From: Oscillospiraceae bacterium
Lineage (GTDB): Bacteria; Bacillota; Clostridia; Saccharofermentanales; Saccharofermentanaceae
Assembly (NCBI GenBank): GCA_902782125.1
Contig: CACZMA010000010.1
Span: 1-49,202, forward strand
Length of the DNA: 49,202 bases
Reading direction: 5' to 3'
Made by a program: the position numbers and the translations under genes. The notes beneath the pieces are model-generated. The model saw only the letters and a list, made by a program, of their open reading frames with translations. It was not told the origin of the DNA and did no database searches. Positions within the stretch are counted from its first letter, which is position 1, and every line of letters starts with the position of its first letter. Shown piece after piece: positions 9,101-18,040 of the stretch.

Positions 9101-9225
9101 ATCTTTCCCTTGCTCCTTTTAAGCCACGATATATTAACACGCGCGTTTAAAGGCATGCTTTAAGATTTTCGGCATATTTTAGGCATTTTTTGACTTTTTG
9201 GATCCCTGGAGGCGCCGGTTTGATG

Positions 9226-9260
9226 CAAAAAACAGGGCCCGCAGGTTAGTGCGGACCCTT
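9226..9260 (-). terminator. Rho-independent terminator of the GH25 gene
   Basis: AGGGTCCGCA pairs with TGCGGGCCCT on the minus strand with one mismatch, and is followed by GTTTTTTG. It is placed directly after the lysozyme gene. Confidence 0.85.
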
Positions 9261-9287
9261 GGGGGTGTCTGTTTTCGGAAGGCGGCG

Positions 9288-10994
9288 TTACGAGCCTGCA
9301 TAGGCCTTGTGGCCCATGGGATAGTAAACGTCGAGGTCTACCACGCCCTTGATGCCGTCGACTTCTCCGGTGGAGGTAACCTGCCAGAAGTAGTATTCGC
9401 CCTTGTAGTTGGTCTGAGGGACCCAGTTAGCGACCCATACGGTCTTGCCGGCGACGTCCCACCAGTTATCGAGATACCACTTGCTGGAGTAGATCATTAC
9501 ATCTCTGCCGCGCTTACCCATCTCGTCGATATACGCATACCAGAGCTGGTTCAGTGCGTTTACATCGGGGATGCCCCACTGGGCCATCTTGGAGTACTCC
9601 TCCCAGTCGAAAGCGAGCGGGAAATCCAGAGAGATGTTGTTGCTGTCGAGGTAGTCGCAGATCGCATTAACATCCGAGCGGACAGAATCGCAGTCGCCTC
9701 TGGTGCAGTAGTAATACGCGCCTACCATGAGGCCGGCATCCTTGGCACCCTGGTAGTTCTGCATGAACTTCGTATCGAAAGCCATCTCCTGCGTCTCCGA
9801 CGAGCATCTCGCCAGGCGGATGATGACGAAGTCAACGCCTGCATTCTTTACCGCGGTCCAGTTGATTTCGCCCTGCCATGCGGATACGTCCATACCCGTG
9901 AGTGCTCCGTTCTTCTCGTAGGTAGCCTGGAAATCGAAGAACTGATATCTGTCAGGAAGAACGTCCTTATATGCCGATGTGTAGTTGCTCTCGATGCCGG
10001 ATACATTGCCCGGATTGCCTGCGCCCTTGGCAACGAGCACGATCTGGATGGACTCGAGTCTCTTGCCGCCGCCTGCGGTGCCTGCATTCTCGCCGTTCTT
10101 TGCCCATGCCATCCAGCCGATGTCCTGCGCATGAACGCGGTAATATACGTCATAGTAGTTCGCGATGTCGCCCGTAAGCTCGATGGAGATAGCCTCCAGA
10201 CGCTTGGATTTGCCCTGGGTGCCGCTCATCTCTCCGTCCTTGGCTTTCTCCGGGAGCCAGCCGTAATCCTGGACATGAGTGTTGTACTGGATGCTTCCGG
10301 AGTACTGAGCACCCGTGAGCGAGATGGTAATGCCTTCAAGCCTTCTGGACTTGCCGGTAGTACCCGCAGGTGCGCCGTCAGTTGCCCATGTGCTCTCCCA
10401 GCCCTGGTCCTGAACGTGAGTGCGGTATTTGACGCCCATGGCCGAATAAGCAGCTCTCTCGACGATCTTGACTCGGATCTCCTCCACGCGCCTGGATTCG
10501 CCTGTTGTGCCTGCGAGAGCTCCGTCATAGACATTGCCCTGCGCATCTCCGTAATCCTGGATGTGCGCGGAGTACTCGACCGCATAAGTGGCAGCCAGAG
10601 CTCCGGTGAGCCTTATCTCGATTCCTTCAAGGCGCTTTGACTGGCCCTCGGTGCCTGCCGCGCCGCCCGCAGTGACCCAGTCCATCCAGCCGATGTCCTG
10701 AACATGCACGCGGTATTCGAGCGAACCTTCGATACCGGAATTATTGGTGAAGTTTATGGTGATCTCTTCGAGACGCTTGGACTGGCCTTCTGTGCCGAGC
10801 TTAAGAAGCCCCGACTCATCCTGGGTTGCAGCCACGTTGCCGATGTCCTGGATGTGCGCGCTGCCCGACAGGGTAAAGAGCGAAGTCGTATCCGCAGACA
10901 CCTTATCGCCGGGAAGAAGCGTCAGGCTCCCCGTGGCGAATATCGCGGCCGTGACGAGTCCCGTAAGAGCTCTCTTCAGAAATGATCTGTTCAT
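9288..10994 (-). CDS. Secreted GH25 muramidase with six ChW repeats
   Basis: The 568-residue protein has a signal peptide (basic start, hydrophobic core, probable cleavage near SADT). Six ChW repeats follow at about residues 45-322, each with a VHVQD.GW core and a G.SKRLE.I.I tail. The C-terminal GH25 domain (about 368-568) has the DVSAWQG and DWEEY motifs carrying the acidic catalytic residues. GH25 enzymes cleave the glycan strand of peptidoglycan; ChW repeats are thought to bind cell-wall or surface components. I chose the ATG at 10994 because GGGGAT precedes it and the signal peptide starts there. The ChW block is closely related to the one in the 1267-residue surface protein at 35760-39563. 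Confidence 0.9.
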   Translation of the reverse strand: MNRSFLKRALTGLVTAAIFATGSLTLLPGDKVSADTTSLFTLSGSAHIQDIGNVAATQDESGLLKLGTEGQSKRLEEITINFTNNSGIEGSLEYRVHVQDIGWMDWVTAGGAAGTEGQSKRLEGIEIRLTGALAATYAVEYSAHIQDYGDAQGNVYDGALAGTTGESRRVEEIRVKIVERAAYSAMGVKYRTHVQDQGWESTWATDGAPAGTTGKSRRLEGITISLTGAQYSGSIQYNTHVQDYGWLPEKAKDGEMSGTQGKSKRLEAISIELTGDIANYYDVYYRVHAQDIGWMAWAKNGENAGTAGGGKRLESIQIVLVAKGAGNPGNVSGIESNYTSAYKDVLPDRYQFFDFQATYEKNGALTGMDVSAWQGEINWTAVKNAGVDFVIIRLARCSSETQEMAFDTKFMQNYQGAKDAGLMVGAYYYCTRGDCDSVRSDVNAICDYLDSNNISLDFPLAFDWEEYSKMAQWGIPDVNALNQLWYAYIDEMGKRGRDVMIYSSKWYLDNWWDVAGKTVWVANWVPQTNYKGEYYFWQVTSTGEVDGIKGVVDLDVYYPMGHKAYAGS

Positions 10995-11091
10995 GTTATA
11001 GATCCCCGTTTTTATATAATGGCTTATTATACTACAACTTCCCCCGGGCCAAATCCCGCGAAAATGGGGCAAAATCTACTCTGGCCGGCTT

Positions 11092-12891
11092 CTACTTATT
11101 CAACAGGTCATTCCAGATAAGGTGGTACTGAGTCGATGCTCCGTAGAAGAGGATCACTGTTATGACAAAAGCACCGGAAGCGATCATAAATACCGTTGAC
11201 AATACCTTTAATATCCGGCTGCCCTTAGGATCGACACTCATCATTAGCACTCTTCCGCTCCAAACGGCTGCCGGTACGATCACTGGAGCTATGTATCTGA
11301 AAGCTTCAGTACAGACAACTGGGAAAGAGAAGCAGAAGGAACACTCCGACACGATCAGAACAATGCTCATTATCCACAGTGAGATGTATTCCGGAATAAA
11401 CCTCATGCGCTCGTTCTTCGCGGTTACTGTCCTGCAGACTCCAATAACAGCAAATACAAGAATCAACAGTATCAGGACTCCGGCTAAGATAAGCATTATC
11501 TCTGCCGTGGTCTTAAGGAATTCATTGATGAACTCACGCTCGTCAAACAAGCCGGACTTTATCAAAGCCAGGAATATGTTGTAATCGTTAACCTCTTTCC
11601 CCTCCATCAGATACGGATAACGGATAAGTTCTGCCGACGGAAGGAACAGTCTCTGCAAAGGAGAGAACATCCATACATCCTGGTCAATCGCAGACTCTAT
11701 CGCATAGACATATGTTATCGGGGTTCCGTATAAGATGAGATTGCGAAGCGGGAACCACATTCCCAAAGGAAAGACCAGAAGTGCAAAGAAAACAAATTGT
11801 TTAATCAGATTCTGGAAGATATATTTTGCTTTTCTGTCTGTATTGCTCCTCATCGCCTTTACGGTCTTGAACAACCGCACGGCAAACAGCCACGCCACAG
11901 GGAAAGCAACAAAGCCCATTGACAGCTTTGTCATCATGGCACAGCCGATCGCCAGCGCCAGAAAGAGTATCGTAGTAAGATCCGGTTCTGAATACCACTT
12001 GAGAGCAAGGTAGAACGAAGCAACAAACAGCATTATGGCCAGAGCATCGTTATTGAGCTGGATCGCCAGGAAGATCATCTGCGGACAGAAAACTACCGGC
12101 AACAAGGATATCGCTAACGCTTTACCCTTGATCTTGAAGTATTCCAGGATCTTCTTTACAAATAATACCAGATATGAAGTCCATAACATGGGAAGTATCT
12201 TCAGTCCGTTGAAGTCCTCTGCAAATCTTAACGGCAGATGTTCCTGGATCTTCAGGAAGATGGCACATAACAAATGATGCAGCGGCGGATGATACAGGAG
12301 ACCCAGTCCTCTTACATCGCAGTTAGGGATTACGGAATAATCATGAATGATCATTATGTAATCATCATGGTAACCGGCCTCGATAACGGAAAAATCAGAC
12401 AGATCGTGCTGATAGTAATGAAGGGGCGTAAACAGCACCATGATCATTCTTAAAAGGAATCCGACACAGAGGATAACTGTGATCAGATCTTTATATGAGA
12501 ACTTATGACTTACGATAAGTGTCACGGCAGACACCAGGACAGTTCCCAGACCGCACCACATCATGGTATTCTCCATCGCGACCAGACAATCCAGCCGGCT
12601 ATTCTGAAGGCTGCCGAATACAGACTTGAGAATGATCAGATAAAGAGCAAAAGCCGGCACAAATGCGATCAGTGAGAGGAACCTTTTGGGTGTCGTAACG
12701 AAGGCATTAGTAACATACAGTGCGCAGCAAGCCGTAAAACAGGCCATAAGAACGGAAACTTCGATCTCGCTCATGTTGCCGGCGTTCATGCCGGTAACAA
12801 GATACAATACCAGTATCGCCAATGTGCACAGGCCGAACCCCTGCGCACGATCCCGGTAATCCTCAGTTTTCAGTAATCCCCTGTCAGACAC
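11092..12891 (-). CDS. Polytopic membrane glycosyltransferase (ArnT/PMT-like)
   Basis: The 599-residue protein contains about a dozen hydrophobic segments. It has a large loop with an acidic pair (HDDY) and a YHPPLHHLL motif, as in dolichyl/undecaprenyl-phosphate-sugar-dependent GT-C glycosyltransferases. Such enzymes sit in the cytoplasmic membrane and transfer a lipid-linked sugar to an extracytoplasmic acceptor, protein or glycan. The start is GTG at 12891 preceded by AAAGGAAG. It lies 98 bp upstream of the muramidase gene in the same direction, but no clear terminator separates them, so cotranscription is possible. The acceptor cannot be deduced. Confidence 0.75.
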   Translation of the reverse strand: MSDRGLLKTEDYRDRAQGFGLCTLAILVLYLVTGMNAGNMSEIEVSVLMACFTACCALYVTNAFVTTPKRFLSLIAFVPAFALYLIILKSVFGSLQNSRLDCLVAMENTMMWCGLGTVLVSAVTLIVSHKFSYKDLITVILCVGFLLRMIMVLFTPLHYYQHDLSDFSVIEAGYHDDYIMIIHDYSVIPNCDVRGLGLLYHPPLHHLLCAIFLKIQEHLPLRFAEDFNGLKILPMLWTSYLVLFVKKILEYFKIKGKALAISLLPVVFCPQMIFLAIQLNNDALAIMLFVASFYLALKWYSEPDLTTILFLALAIGCAMMTKLSMGFVAFPVAWLFAVRLFKTVKAMRSNTDRKAKYIFQNLIKQFVFFALLVFPLGMWFPLRNLILYGTPITYVYAIESAIDQDVWMFSPLQRLFLPSAELIRYPYLMEGKEVNDYNIFLALIKSGLFDEREFINEFLKTTAEIMLILAGVLILLILVFAVIGVCRTVTAKNERMRFIPEYISLWIMSIVLIVSECSFCFSFPVVCTEAFRYIAPVIVPAAVWSGRVLMMSVDPKGSRILKVLSTVFMIASGAFVITVILFYGASTQYHLIWNDLLNK

Positions 12892-12972
12892 GTAATGCTT
12901 CCTTTGAATCTAATAAGCGCATTTTAACATCAAATAGTATCTCGATGAAACCGAGACTCTGTTCAAACAAGA

Positions 12973-12998
12973 AAAAGGTGCCCTCAAAGGGCACCTTT
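12973..12998 (-). terminator. Rho-independent terminator of ldh
   Basis: AAAGGTGCCCT pairs perfectly with AGGGCACCTTT on the minus strand, with a very short loop, followed by TTC. The run of A residues on the other arm would also allow plus-strand use. Confidence 0.85.
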
Positions 12999-13028
12999 GA
13001 CAATTGCTGTTGTAATACGCGGCCGGGA

Positions 13029-13982
13029 TTACATTCCCTCTACGGAAGCGATAGCCTCGCGCATGTTTGCTTCGGACTTCTTGAGAAGCTCGATCTCTTC
13101 AGCTGTAAGCTTCATGTCGATGATCTTGTCAACGCCGTTAGCTCCGATGAGTGCAGGAACGTCGAGTGTTACGCCGCTCATGCCGTATTCGCCGTTAAGT
13201 CTTGCAGCGATGGTCCTTACTGTGTGCTCATCTTCAAGAATGCTGCGGAGAAGTGTTGTTGCACTTACAGCGATACCATTGAATGTAGCGCCCTTGCGTC
13301 TAATGATCTCAGCGCCGGAAGACTTTGTCTGCTGAGCGATCTCAGCCTTAACATCGTCACCGAAAGGAACTCCTACTGCCTCTGCATACTCGTCGATAGA
13401 CATACCTGCTACATGAGTGTGGCTCCATACAGGGAACTGTGTCTCACCGTGCTCGCCCATGATGTAGCCGTGAACGTTACGTACGTCAACGCCGAGCTTA
13501 CGGGAGATGAGGACTCTGAAACGTGCGGAGTCGAGGTTTGTACCGGAACCGATTACCTTGTTTGTAGGAAGTCCGGACCACTCCTGAACCTTATAAGTAA
13601 CAAGATCACAAGGATTGGAGATGACCATGATGACACCCTTGTTGTAGTGCTCCATGATGCTGTCTGTGATCGTGTGTGCCAGCTTGATGTTCTTCTTGGC
13701 AAGATCAAGTCTTGTCTCGCCTTCCTTACGCGGAATGCCTGCCGTAATGATGATGGCATCTGCATCCTTGACCGAATCATAATCACCTGCGTGAATGTAC
13801 ATGTCACCGAGGAACGGTAAACCGTGGCTGATATCGAGTGCCTCTCCTTCTGCCTTATCCCTGTTGACATCGATGAGTACGAGTTCCGAGCAGATCTGCT
13901 GCATTGCGATAGCAAATGCCGTGGTCGAACCAACCGCGCCGGCGCCGATAATGGCGACTTTGGTGCCTTCTTGTTTGTACAT
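13029..13982 (-). CDS. ldh: L-lactate dehydrogenase
   Basis: The 317-residue protein has the full family length. It has the NAD-binding glycine motif GAGAVGS (13-19), Asp after the second strand (LIDVN) for NAD specificity, and the catalytic region MGEHGETQFPVWS with the active-site His. It reduces pyruvate to L-lactate and regenerates NAD+ during fermentation in the cytoplasm. AAGGGGG precedes the ATG. An extended -10-like TGCTATCAT lies at 14014-14022 on the minus strand, and a strong terminator follows, so it is probably monocistronic. A malate dehydrogenase is less likely, because the sequence around the substrate loop and the length fit lactate dehydrogenase better. Confidence 0.93.
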   Translation of the reverse strand: MYKQEGTKVAIIGAGAVGSTTAFAIAMQQICSELVLIDVNRDKAEGEALDISHGLPFLGDMYIHAGDYDSVKDADAIIITAGIPRKEGETRLDLAKKNIKLAHTITDSIMEHYNKGVIMVISNPCDLVTYKVQEWSGLPTNKVIGSGTNLDSARFRVLISRKLGVDVRNVHGYIMGEHGETQFPVWSHTHVAGMSIDEYAEAVGVPFGDDVKAEIAQQTKSSGAEIIRRKGATFNGIAVSATTLLRSILEDEHTVRTIAARLNGEYGMSGVTLDVPALIGANGVDKIIDMKLTAEEIELLKKSEANMREAIASVEGM

Positions 13983-14013
13983 AAGCTTTAACCCCCTTGT
14001 TAATGCATTTTGA

Positions 14014-14022
14014 ATGATAGCA
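14014..14022 (-). promoter_or_regulatory. Possible extended -10 element of ldh
   Basis: TGC directly precedes TATCAT on the minus strand, 31 bp before the start codon. No good -35 hexamer is seen, as is common for extended -10 promoters. Confidence 0.35.
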
Positions 14023-14139
14023 AAACCGAATTTGATAATAAAGGCGGGCCTCTATATTGAAATTACTGAAATTTCATACAGAAAAACCCGCCGTTAAGGT
14101 ATATTTTGCTAACTTTCGCACAAATTAATTTGCGTTTTT

Positions 14140-15420
14140 TTACATGCCTCCGTTATCGTCGCCGCCTTCAGGCCTTGGAATATCCTGCCCTGCAAGGAAT
14201 TCATCCTGTGCCTGAGCTGCCGCCTGAGCCTGCGCTGCTTCCGCCGGATCAGCCGCCTGCGCCACGCTTCCCTCGGCTCCGACAGCCTTGATCGCAGTTC
14301 CGCAGTACTGGCAGTAACCTACGGTTCCGAGCCTGATCTTGTTGCCGGAAGCTCCGCAGCTGGGACATACAACGCCGACATACTGCTTCTCGAGCTCGTC
14401 ATTATAGACCTGATGAGCGAACTCCGTCTTGGCGGTCTCGGCTTCAGCCTGCGCCTGCACGGCTTCGGCCTGTGCCTGTCTTGCCGCTTCAGCCTTCTGC
14501 CTTGTCTGCTCCTTGGCAACGGCGATCTTACGCTTCTTCCTGACATTAACGATAATTACTATGACTATCGCGGCGATGACGACGACCGTTACGATCGTTA
14601 AGATCTCCCTGTTCGACAACTGCTTCGTCATGATGCGGTCAGCAGCCTTCTTCAGCGCCATCTCGAAGAACTCGCCTTCGTTATACTCGGTCTTCTCATA
14701 GTAGTAATCAATGTAATCAAGCAGGATCTCTCTGGCCTGATCATCCATGACCACCGTGCTCGCGTTATAACCGGGAGTTACCGTGCAGATATAATCGCCG
14801 GACTCATCGGGGTACTCTCTGAACACGATGAGCAGATGCCCTTCATCCTCGCCGAAAAGCTCCGCATACTTCTCTTCTGCCCAATCCTCGAGGCTTCCCT
14901 CCGACTGATACTCTGCGCCTACCTCTTCTCCCGTGATCCAGAGATACGGCTGAACGCCGGTCTTCTCATAGAAATACTCGAGACCGTCAATGAGCGCAGC
15001 CTCTTCGCCGGAGCCTTCTGTGATCCAGGTTCCCCAGTCATCCTGATACCACGCATCTATCGGATCGCAGTCATCAGCCGGCAGCATCTCCCTTGCGATC
15101 GTGGAGCGCTCTATGCCGAATGAGCCGAGCATGCCCTCGATATCACCGCCCGTCTGGCGGAACCGCTGCAGTCCGACCATTGCAAAGACGATAGCAATGA
15201 CAAAGATCCATACACCGGCGATGCTGCTGCATCCGCAGCCTGATCCGCCGCTGCCTCCGCTGCCGCCGCTCCTGTAATTACGTGAGTGGTGTGACCTTCC
15301 GTAGCTTCCGGAAGAATGATAATGGCTTCCTCCGCTTGAACGGTGTGATGAGTGATGTGAATGACTGCTTGAACGATGACCGCCGCTGTGGCCGCCGCTT
15401 CTGCCGCCTCCTCTTCCCAT
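14140..15420 (-). CDS. Membrane protein with His-rich N-terminus, TPM-like domain and C-terminal zinc ribbon
   Basis: The 426-residue protein begins with about 60 residues almost entirely of Gly, Ser, His and Arg, then a Cys pair (GCGCSS) and a membrane segment at 67-84. An acidic domain of about 180 residues follows that resembles the TPM fold (phrases such as IDGLEYFYEKTGVQPYLWI and HLLIVFREY). A second membrane segment lies near 274-293, then an Ala/Gln-rich probable coiled coil, then a zinc ribbon with CPSC and CQYC near 350-375. TPM domains occur in envelope proteins linked to photosystem II repair or phosphatase-like activity; the role here is unknown. The histidine run could bind metal. 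AGGAGGG precedes the ATG. Confidence 0.65.
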   Translation of the reverse strand: MGRGGGRSGGHSGGHRSSSHSHHSSHRSSGGSHYHSSGSYGRSHHSRNYRSGGSGGSGGSGCGCSSIAGVWIFVIAIVFAMVGLQRFRQTGGDIEGMLGSFGIERSTIAREMLPADDCDPIDAWYQDDWGTWITEGSGEEAALIDGLEYFYEKTGVQPYLWITGEEVGAEYQSEGSLEDWAEEKYAELFGEDEGHLLIVFREYPDESGDYICTVTPGYNASTVVMDDQAREILLDYIDYYYEKTEYNEGEFFEMALKKAADRIMTKQLSNREILTIVTVVVIAAIVIVIIVNVRKKRKIAVAKEQTRQKAEAARQAQAEAVQAQAEAETAKTEFAHQVYNDELEKQYVGVVCPSCGASGNKIRLGTVGYCQYCGTAIKAVGAEGSVAQAADPAEAAQAQAAAQAQDEFLAGQDIPRPEGGDDNGGM

Positions 15421-15565
15421 AATAAATCCCTCCTATAATCTAGCCCAATATTCCGGGTTCCCTGTTCCCGGATTCCGAACAGATTATATCAGATTCGGGC
15501 GGTGGGGCGCTTGTCCCCTGTGTTCTGTTTTCGTTTCGAGAAGAAATGGAACAGCGGGCAAATAA

Positions 15566-15593
15566 CGCCCGGGTTCAGTGTAAAACCCGGGCG
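15566..15593 (-). terminator. Probable terminator of thrS
   Basis: A 10-bp perfect stem (CGCCCGGGTT with AACCCGGGCG) closes an 8-base loop shortly after the thrS stop codon. The following TTATTTG is a weak T tract, so efficiency is uncertain. Confidence 0.65.
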
Positions 15594-15621
15594 CATGTAA
15601 AGCAGTCAGTTGTGCAAGACC

Positions 15622-17448
15622 TTAGAATTCCTGAGGGAGCTCCAGTGTCCTGTTCGCGTTGAGGTCGCGGCAGACTTCGATGAACTTCTCGAGAGGTACG
15701 CCGGCCTGCTGCTTGTTGGATCCTCTGAAGTTGACGGAGACTGTGTTCTCGGCAGCTTCCTTGTCGCCTACAACGAGGATATAAGGATCCTTCATCTGCT
15801 TGAACTTCTTGATCTTGTCTCTCATGTTGACGTCGGTGTAGTCTGCTTCGACTCTTACGCCGGCCTTGATGAGAGCTTCCTGGACCTTCTCTGCATATGC
15901 GTTATGCTCGGGTCTGATCGGTACTACTGCAACCTGATAAGGGTTGAGCCAGAACGGGAATGCACCCTTGAAGTGCTCTGTGATGATTCCGATGAAACGC
16001 TCGAAAGAACCGAAGATAGCTCTGTGGATAACGATTGGCATCTTCTGAACGCCGTCCTTGTCAGCATATGTGAGCTCGAAGTTGTGAGGCAGCTGGAAGT
16101 CGAGCTGAACTGTACCGCACTGCCACTCACGGCCGAGCGCATCCTTGATCTGAAGGTCGATCTTCGGGCCGTAGAATGCACCGTCGCCTTCGTTGACTTC
16201 GTAATTGCCTTCGCCGTACTTCTCGTCGAGGATATCCTTGAGTGAAGCCTCAGCGGAATTCCAGGACTCGATGTCGCCCATGTAATCGTCAGGTCTTGTC
16301 GAGAACTCTGCGCGGTATGTAACGCCGAATGTCTTGTAGATCTCATCAGCTATCGCGATAACGTCCTTGATCTCGTCCTTGATCTGATCGGGTGTAACGA
16401 AAGTATGGTCGTCATCCTGACGGAACTCCTGAACTCTGAACAGACCGTTCATCTGTCCGGACTTCTCCTTACGGTGAAGAACGTCATACTCGCTGTATCT
16501 GATAGGCAGCTCCTTGTAGGAGTGCATCGTGCGCTTGTATTCCATCATGGCGTTCGGGCAGTTCATCGGCTTGGCAGCCATTGTGTCCTCTGCCTCGATC
16601 GAATAGCAGCAGCATGTGTTGTCGGATGTTACCGCATCCTCGGCGGAAGTATCCTTGGATACACCGGGAACGATGAACATGTTGTTTACATAGTGTGCCC
16701 AATGGCCTGAGATCAGCCAGAGCTTCTTGTTGTTGATGAGAGGTGCGGAGATCTCCTGATATCCGTGCTTCAGCTGGATCTCTCTGGAGTACTTCATGAG
16801 TTCCTGGTAGAGGATCCATCCCCTCGGCAGCCAGTAAGCCATGCCCGGAGCAGTCTCACGGAACATGAACATATCGAGCTGTGTGCCGATCTTCTTGTGG
16901 TCTCTCTCCTGTGCTTCCTTAAGCCATGCAAGGTGAGCCTTGAGCTCGTCCTTGGAAGGGAAAGCAAACAGATAAATTCTCTGGAGCTGGTCTCTCTTCT
17001 CGTCGCCTCTCCAGTATGCGCCGGATACACTCTTTATCTTGAATGCTGAGCTGAAGAGTTCCTGTGAATTATCAACGTGAGGTCCGCGGCAGAGATCTAC
17101 ATAGTCATCACCGGTGTAGTAGATCGAGATCGTCTCGTCCTCGGGAAGATCCAAGATGAGCTCTGTCTTGAACTTCTGGTCCTTGAACAGTTCCAGTGCC
17201 TCTGATCTTGAGATTACCTTGCGCGTCCAGTCCTCCCTGCGCTTGATGATCTCATGCATCTTGTCTTCAATTGTCTTGAAATCGTCTTCAGTAACGGTCC
17301 TCGGCAGAACGAAATCATAGTAGCAGCCGTCGTCGATCTCCGGACCTATCGCGTACTGCGTCTCCTTGCCGTAGATCTCGATCACGGCCTTAGCCAGAAT
17401 GTGTGCAAGAGAGTGGCGGTACACTTTCAATACTTCTTCTTTTTCCAT
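15622..17448 (-). CDS. thrS: Threonyl-tRNA synthetase lacking the TGS domain
   Basis: The 608-residue enzyme charges tRNA-Thr. It starts directly with the editing domain (HSLAH and CRGPH supply the conserved zinc-like His/Cys set). It continues through the class II catalytic core, with the zinc-binding KPMNCPN, motif 2 (RVQEFRQDDDH) and motif 3 (GSFERFIGI), and ends with the anticodon-binding domain. The usual first 60 residues, the TGS domain, are absent. About 30 residues containing TCCCYS are inserted before the KPMNCP motif. I prefer the ATG at 17448, nine bases from GGAGGA, over a TTG six bases upstream. No T-box leader fits in the 147 bp between this gene and trxA. Confidence 0.92.
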   Translation of the reverse strand: MEKEEVLKVYRHSLAHILAKAVIEIYGKETQYAIGPEIDDGCYYDFVLPRTVTEDDFKTIEDKMHEIIKRREDWTRKVISRSEALELFKDQKFKTELILDLPEDETISIYYTGDDYVDLCRGPHVDNSQELFSSAFKIKSVSGAYWRGDEKRDQLQRIYLFAFPSKDELKAHLAWLKEAQERDHKKIGTQLDMFMFRETAPGMAYWLPRGWILYQELMKYSREIQLKHGYQEISAPLINNKKLWLISGHWAHYVNNMFIVPGVSKDTSAEDAVTSDNTCCCYSIEAEDTMAAKPMNCPNAMMEYKRTMHSYKELPIRYSEYDVLHRKEKSGQMNGLFRVQEFRQDDDHTFVTPDQIKDEIKDVIAIADEIYKTFGVTYRAEFSTRPDDYMGDIESWNSAEASLKDILDEKYGEGNYEVNEGDGAFYGPKIDLQIKDALGREWQCGTVQLDFQLPHNFELTYADKDGVQKMPIVIHRAIFGSFERFIGIITEHFKGAFPFWLNPYQVAVVPIRPEHNAYAEKVQEALIKAGVRVEADYTDVNMRDKIKKFKQMKDPYILVVGDKEAAENTVSVNFRGSNKQQAGVPLEKFIEVCRDLNANRTLELPQEF

Positions 17449-17540
17449 TGTCAAAAATCCTCCTCTAGAGTTTTATGCGCAGAACCGCTGCGCAGATTGC
17501 AAGATTGTATCACAAATGCGCGCGAACTTCACTAATAAAG

Positions 17541-17569
17541 AAGAAAACAGGGCCGCATAAGCAGCCCTG
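17541..17569 (-). terminator. Rho-independent terminator of trxA
   Basis: CAGGGC pairs with GCCCTG, with inner GC pairs around a TTAT loop, and is followed by TTTTCTTC on the minus strand. It isolates trxA from thrS. Confidence 0.8.
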
Positions 17570-17595
17570 CACAGTCGCATTATATTGTCTCCTGC

Positions 17596-17907
17596 TTAAC
17601 CCAGCATCTGAACCAGGTTTGCCTTGGGCGCGAACCCGACCTGCCTTGCAGCCTCTTCGCCGTTCTTGAACAGGATGATCGTCGGGATGCTCTGCACTCC
17701 GAACCTCTCGGCAAGTTCATCTTCTTCATCAACGTTGACCTTGCCAACCTTGACCTTGCCCTCATACTCCTCTGCGATCTCGGCTACGACGGGGCCGACC
17801 ATGCGGCAGGGACCGCACCATGTTGCCCAGAAATCCACCAACACGGGGAGCTCAGACTGCATTACTTCAGACTCGAAATTATCACCGGTCAATACTATCT
17901 CTGCCAT
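17596..17907 (-). CDS. trxA: Thioredoxin
   Basis: The 103-residue protein is a complete classical thioredoxin: the active site WCGPC with redox cysteines 31 and 34, a buried Asp in LVDFWA, and the cis-proline loop IPTIILF. It reduces protein disulfides in the cytoplasm with electrons from thioredoxin reductase, which is not encoded here. GGAGAG precedes the ATG, and a TATAAT box lies at 17953-17958 on the minus strand. It is bounded by terminators on both sides and therefore probably transcribed alone. Confidence 0.95.
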   Translation of the reverse strand: MAEIVLTGDNFESEVMQSELPVLVDFWATWCGPCRMVGPVVAEIAEEYEGKVKVGKVNVDEEDELAERFGVQSIPTIILFKNGEEAARQVGFAPKANLVQMLG

Positions 17908-17974
17908 AAGAATCTCTCCTTTGTATCAACATTTTCCGTATCTTCCTTCCTCATTATACAGGGAAAGACTGCAA

Positions 17975-18013
17975 TAAAAAACCGACCGGGAGAAATCTCT
18001 TCCCCCCGGCCGG
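17975..18013 (-). terminator. Rho-independent terminator of the sugar ABC operon
   Basis: CCGGCCGGGG pairs with CCCGGTCGG (imperfect) on the minus strand and is followed by TTTTTTATT. It lies 28 bp beyond the last permease stop codon. Confidence 0.8.
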
Positions 18014-18040
18014 TAAAACCTTTGGAGTGGTTATGAAAGC

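Noticed and set aside
9198..10640. Long plus-strand open frame (480 codons) opposite the muramidase gene
   Set aside because: It mirrors the codons of the real gene, lacks a ribosome binding site and has no family resemblance. Other long antisense frames (12822-13820, 15610-16245, 25987-27399, 41448-42863) are rejected for the same reason.
14044..14092. GGCGGG/CCCGCC structure as terminator of the His-rich membrane protein gene
   Set aside because: The arms are far apart (about 37 bases), the inner stem is AT-rich, and no T tract follows on the minus strand. A terminator call is not justified.
17449..17595. T-box leader for thrS
   Set aside because: Only 147 bp separate trxA from thrS, part of it the trxA terminator. 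No T-box sequence or specifier stem-loop is visible.
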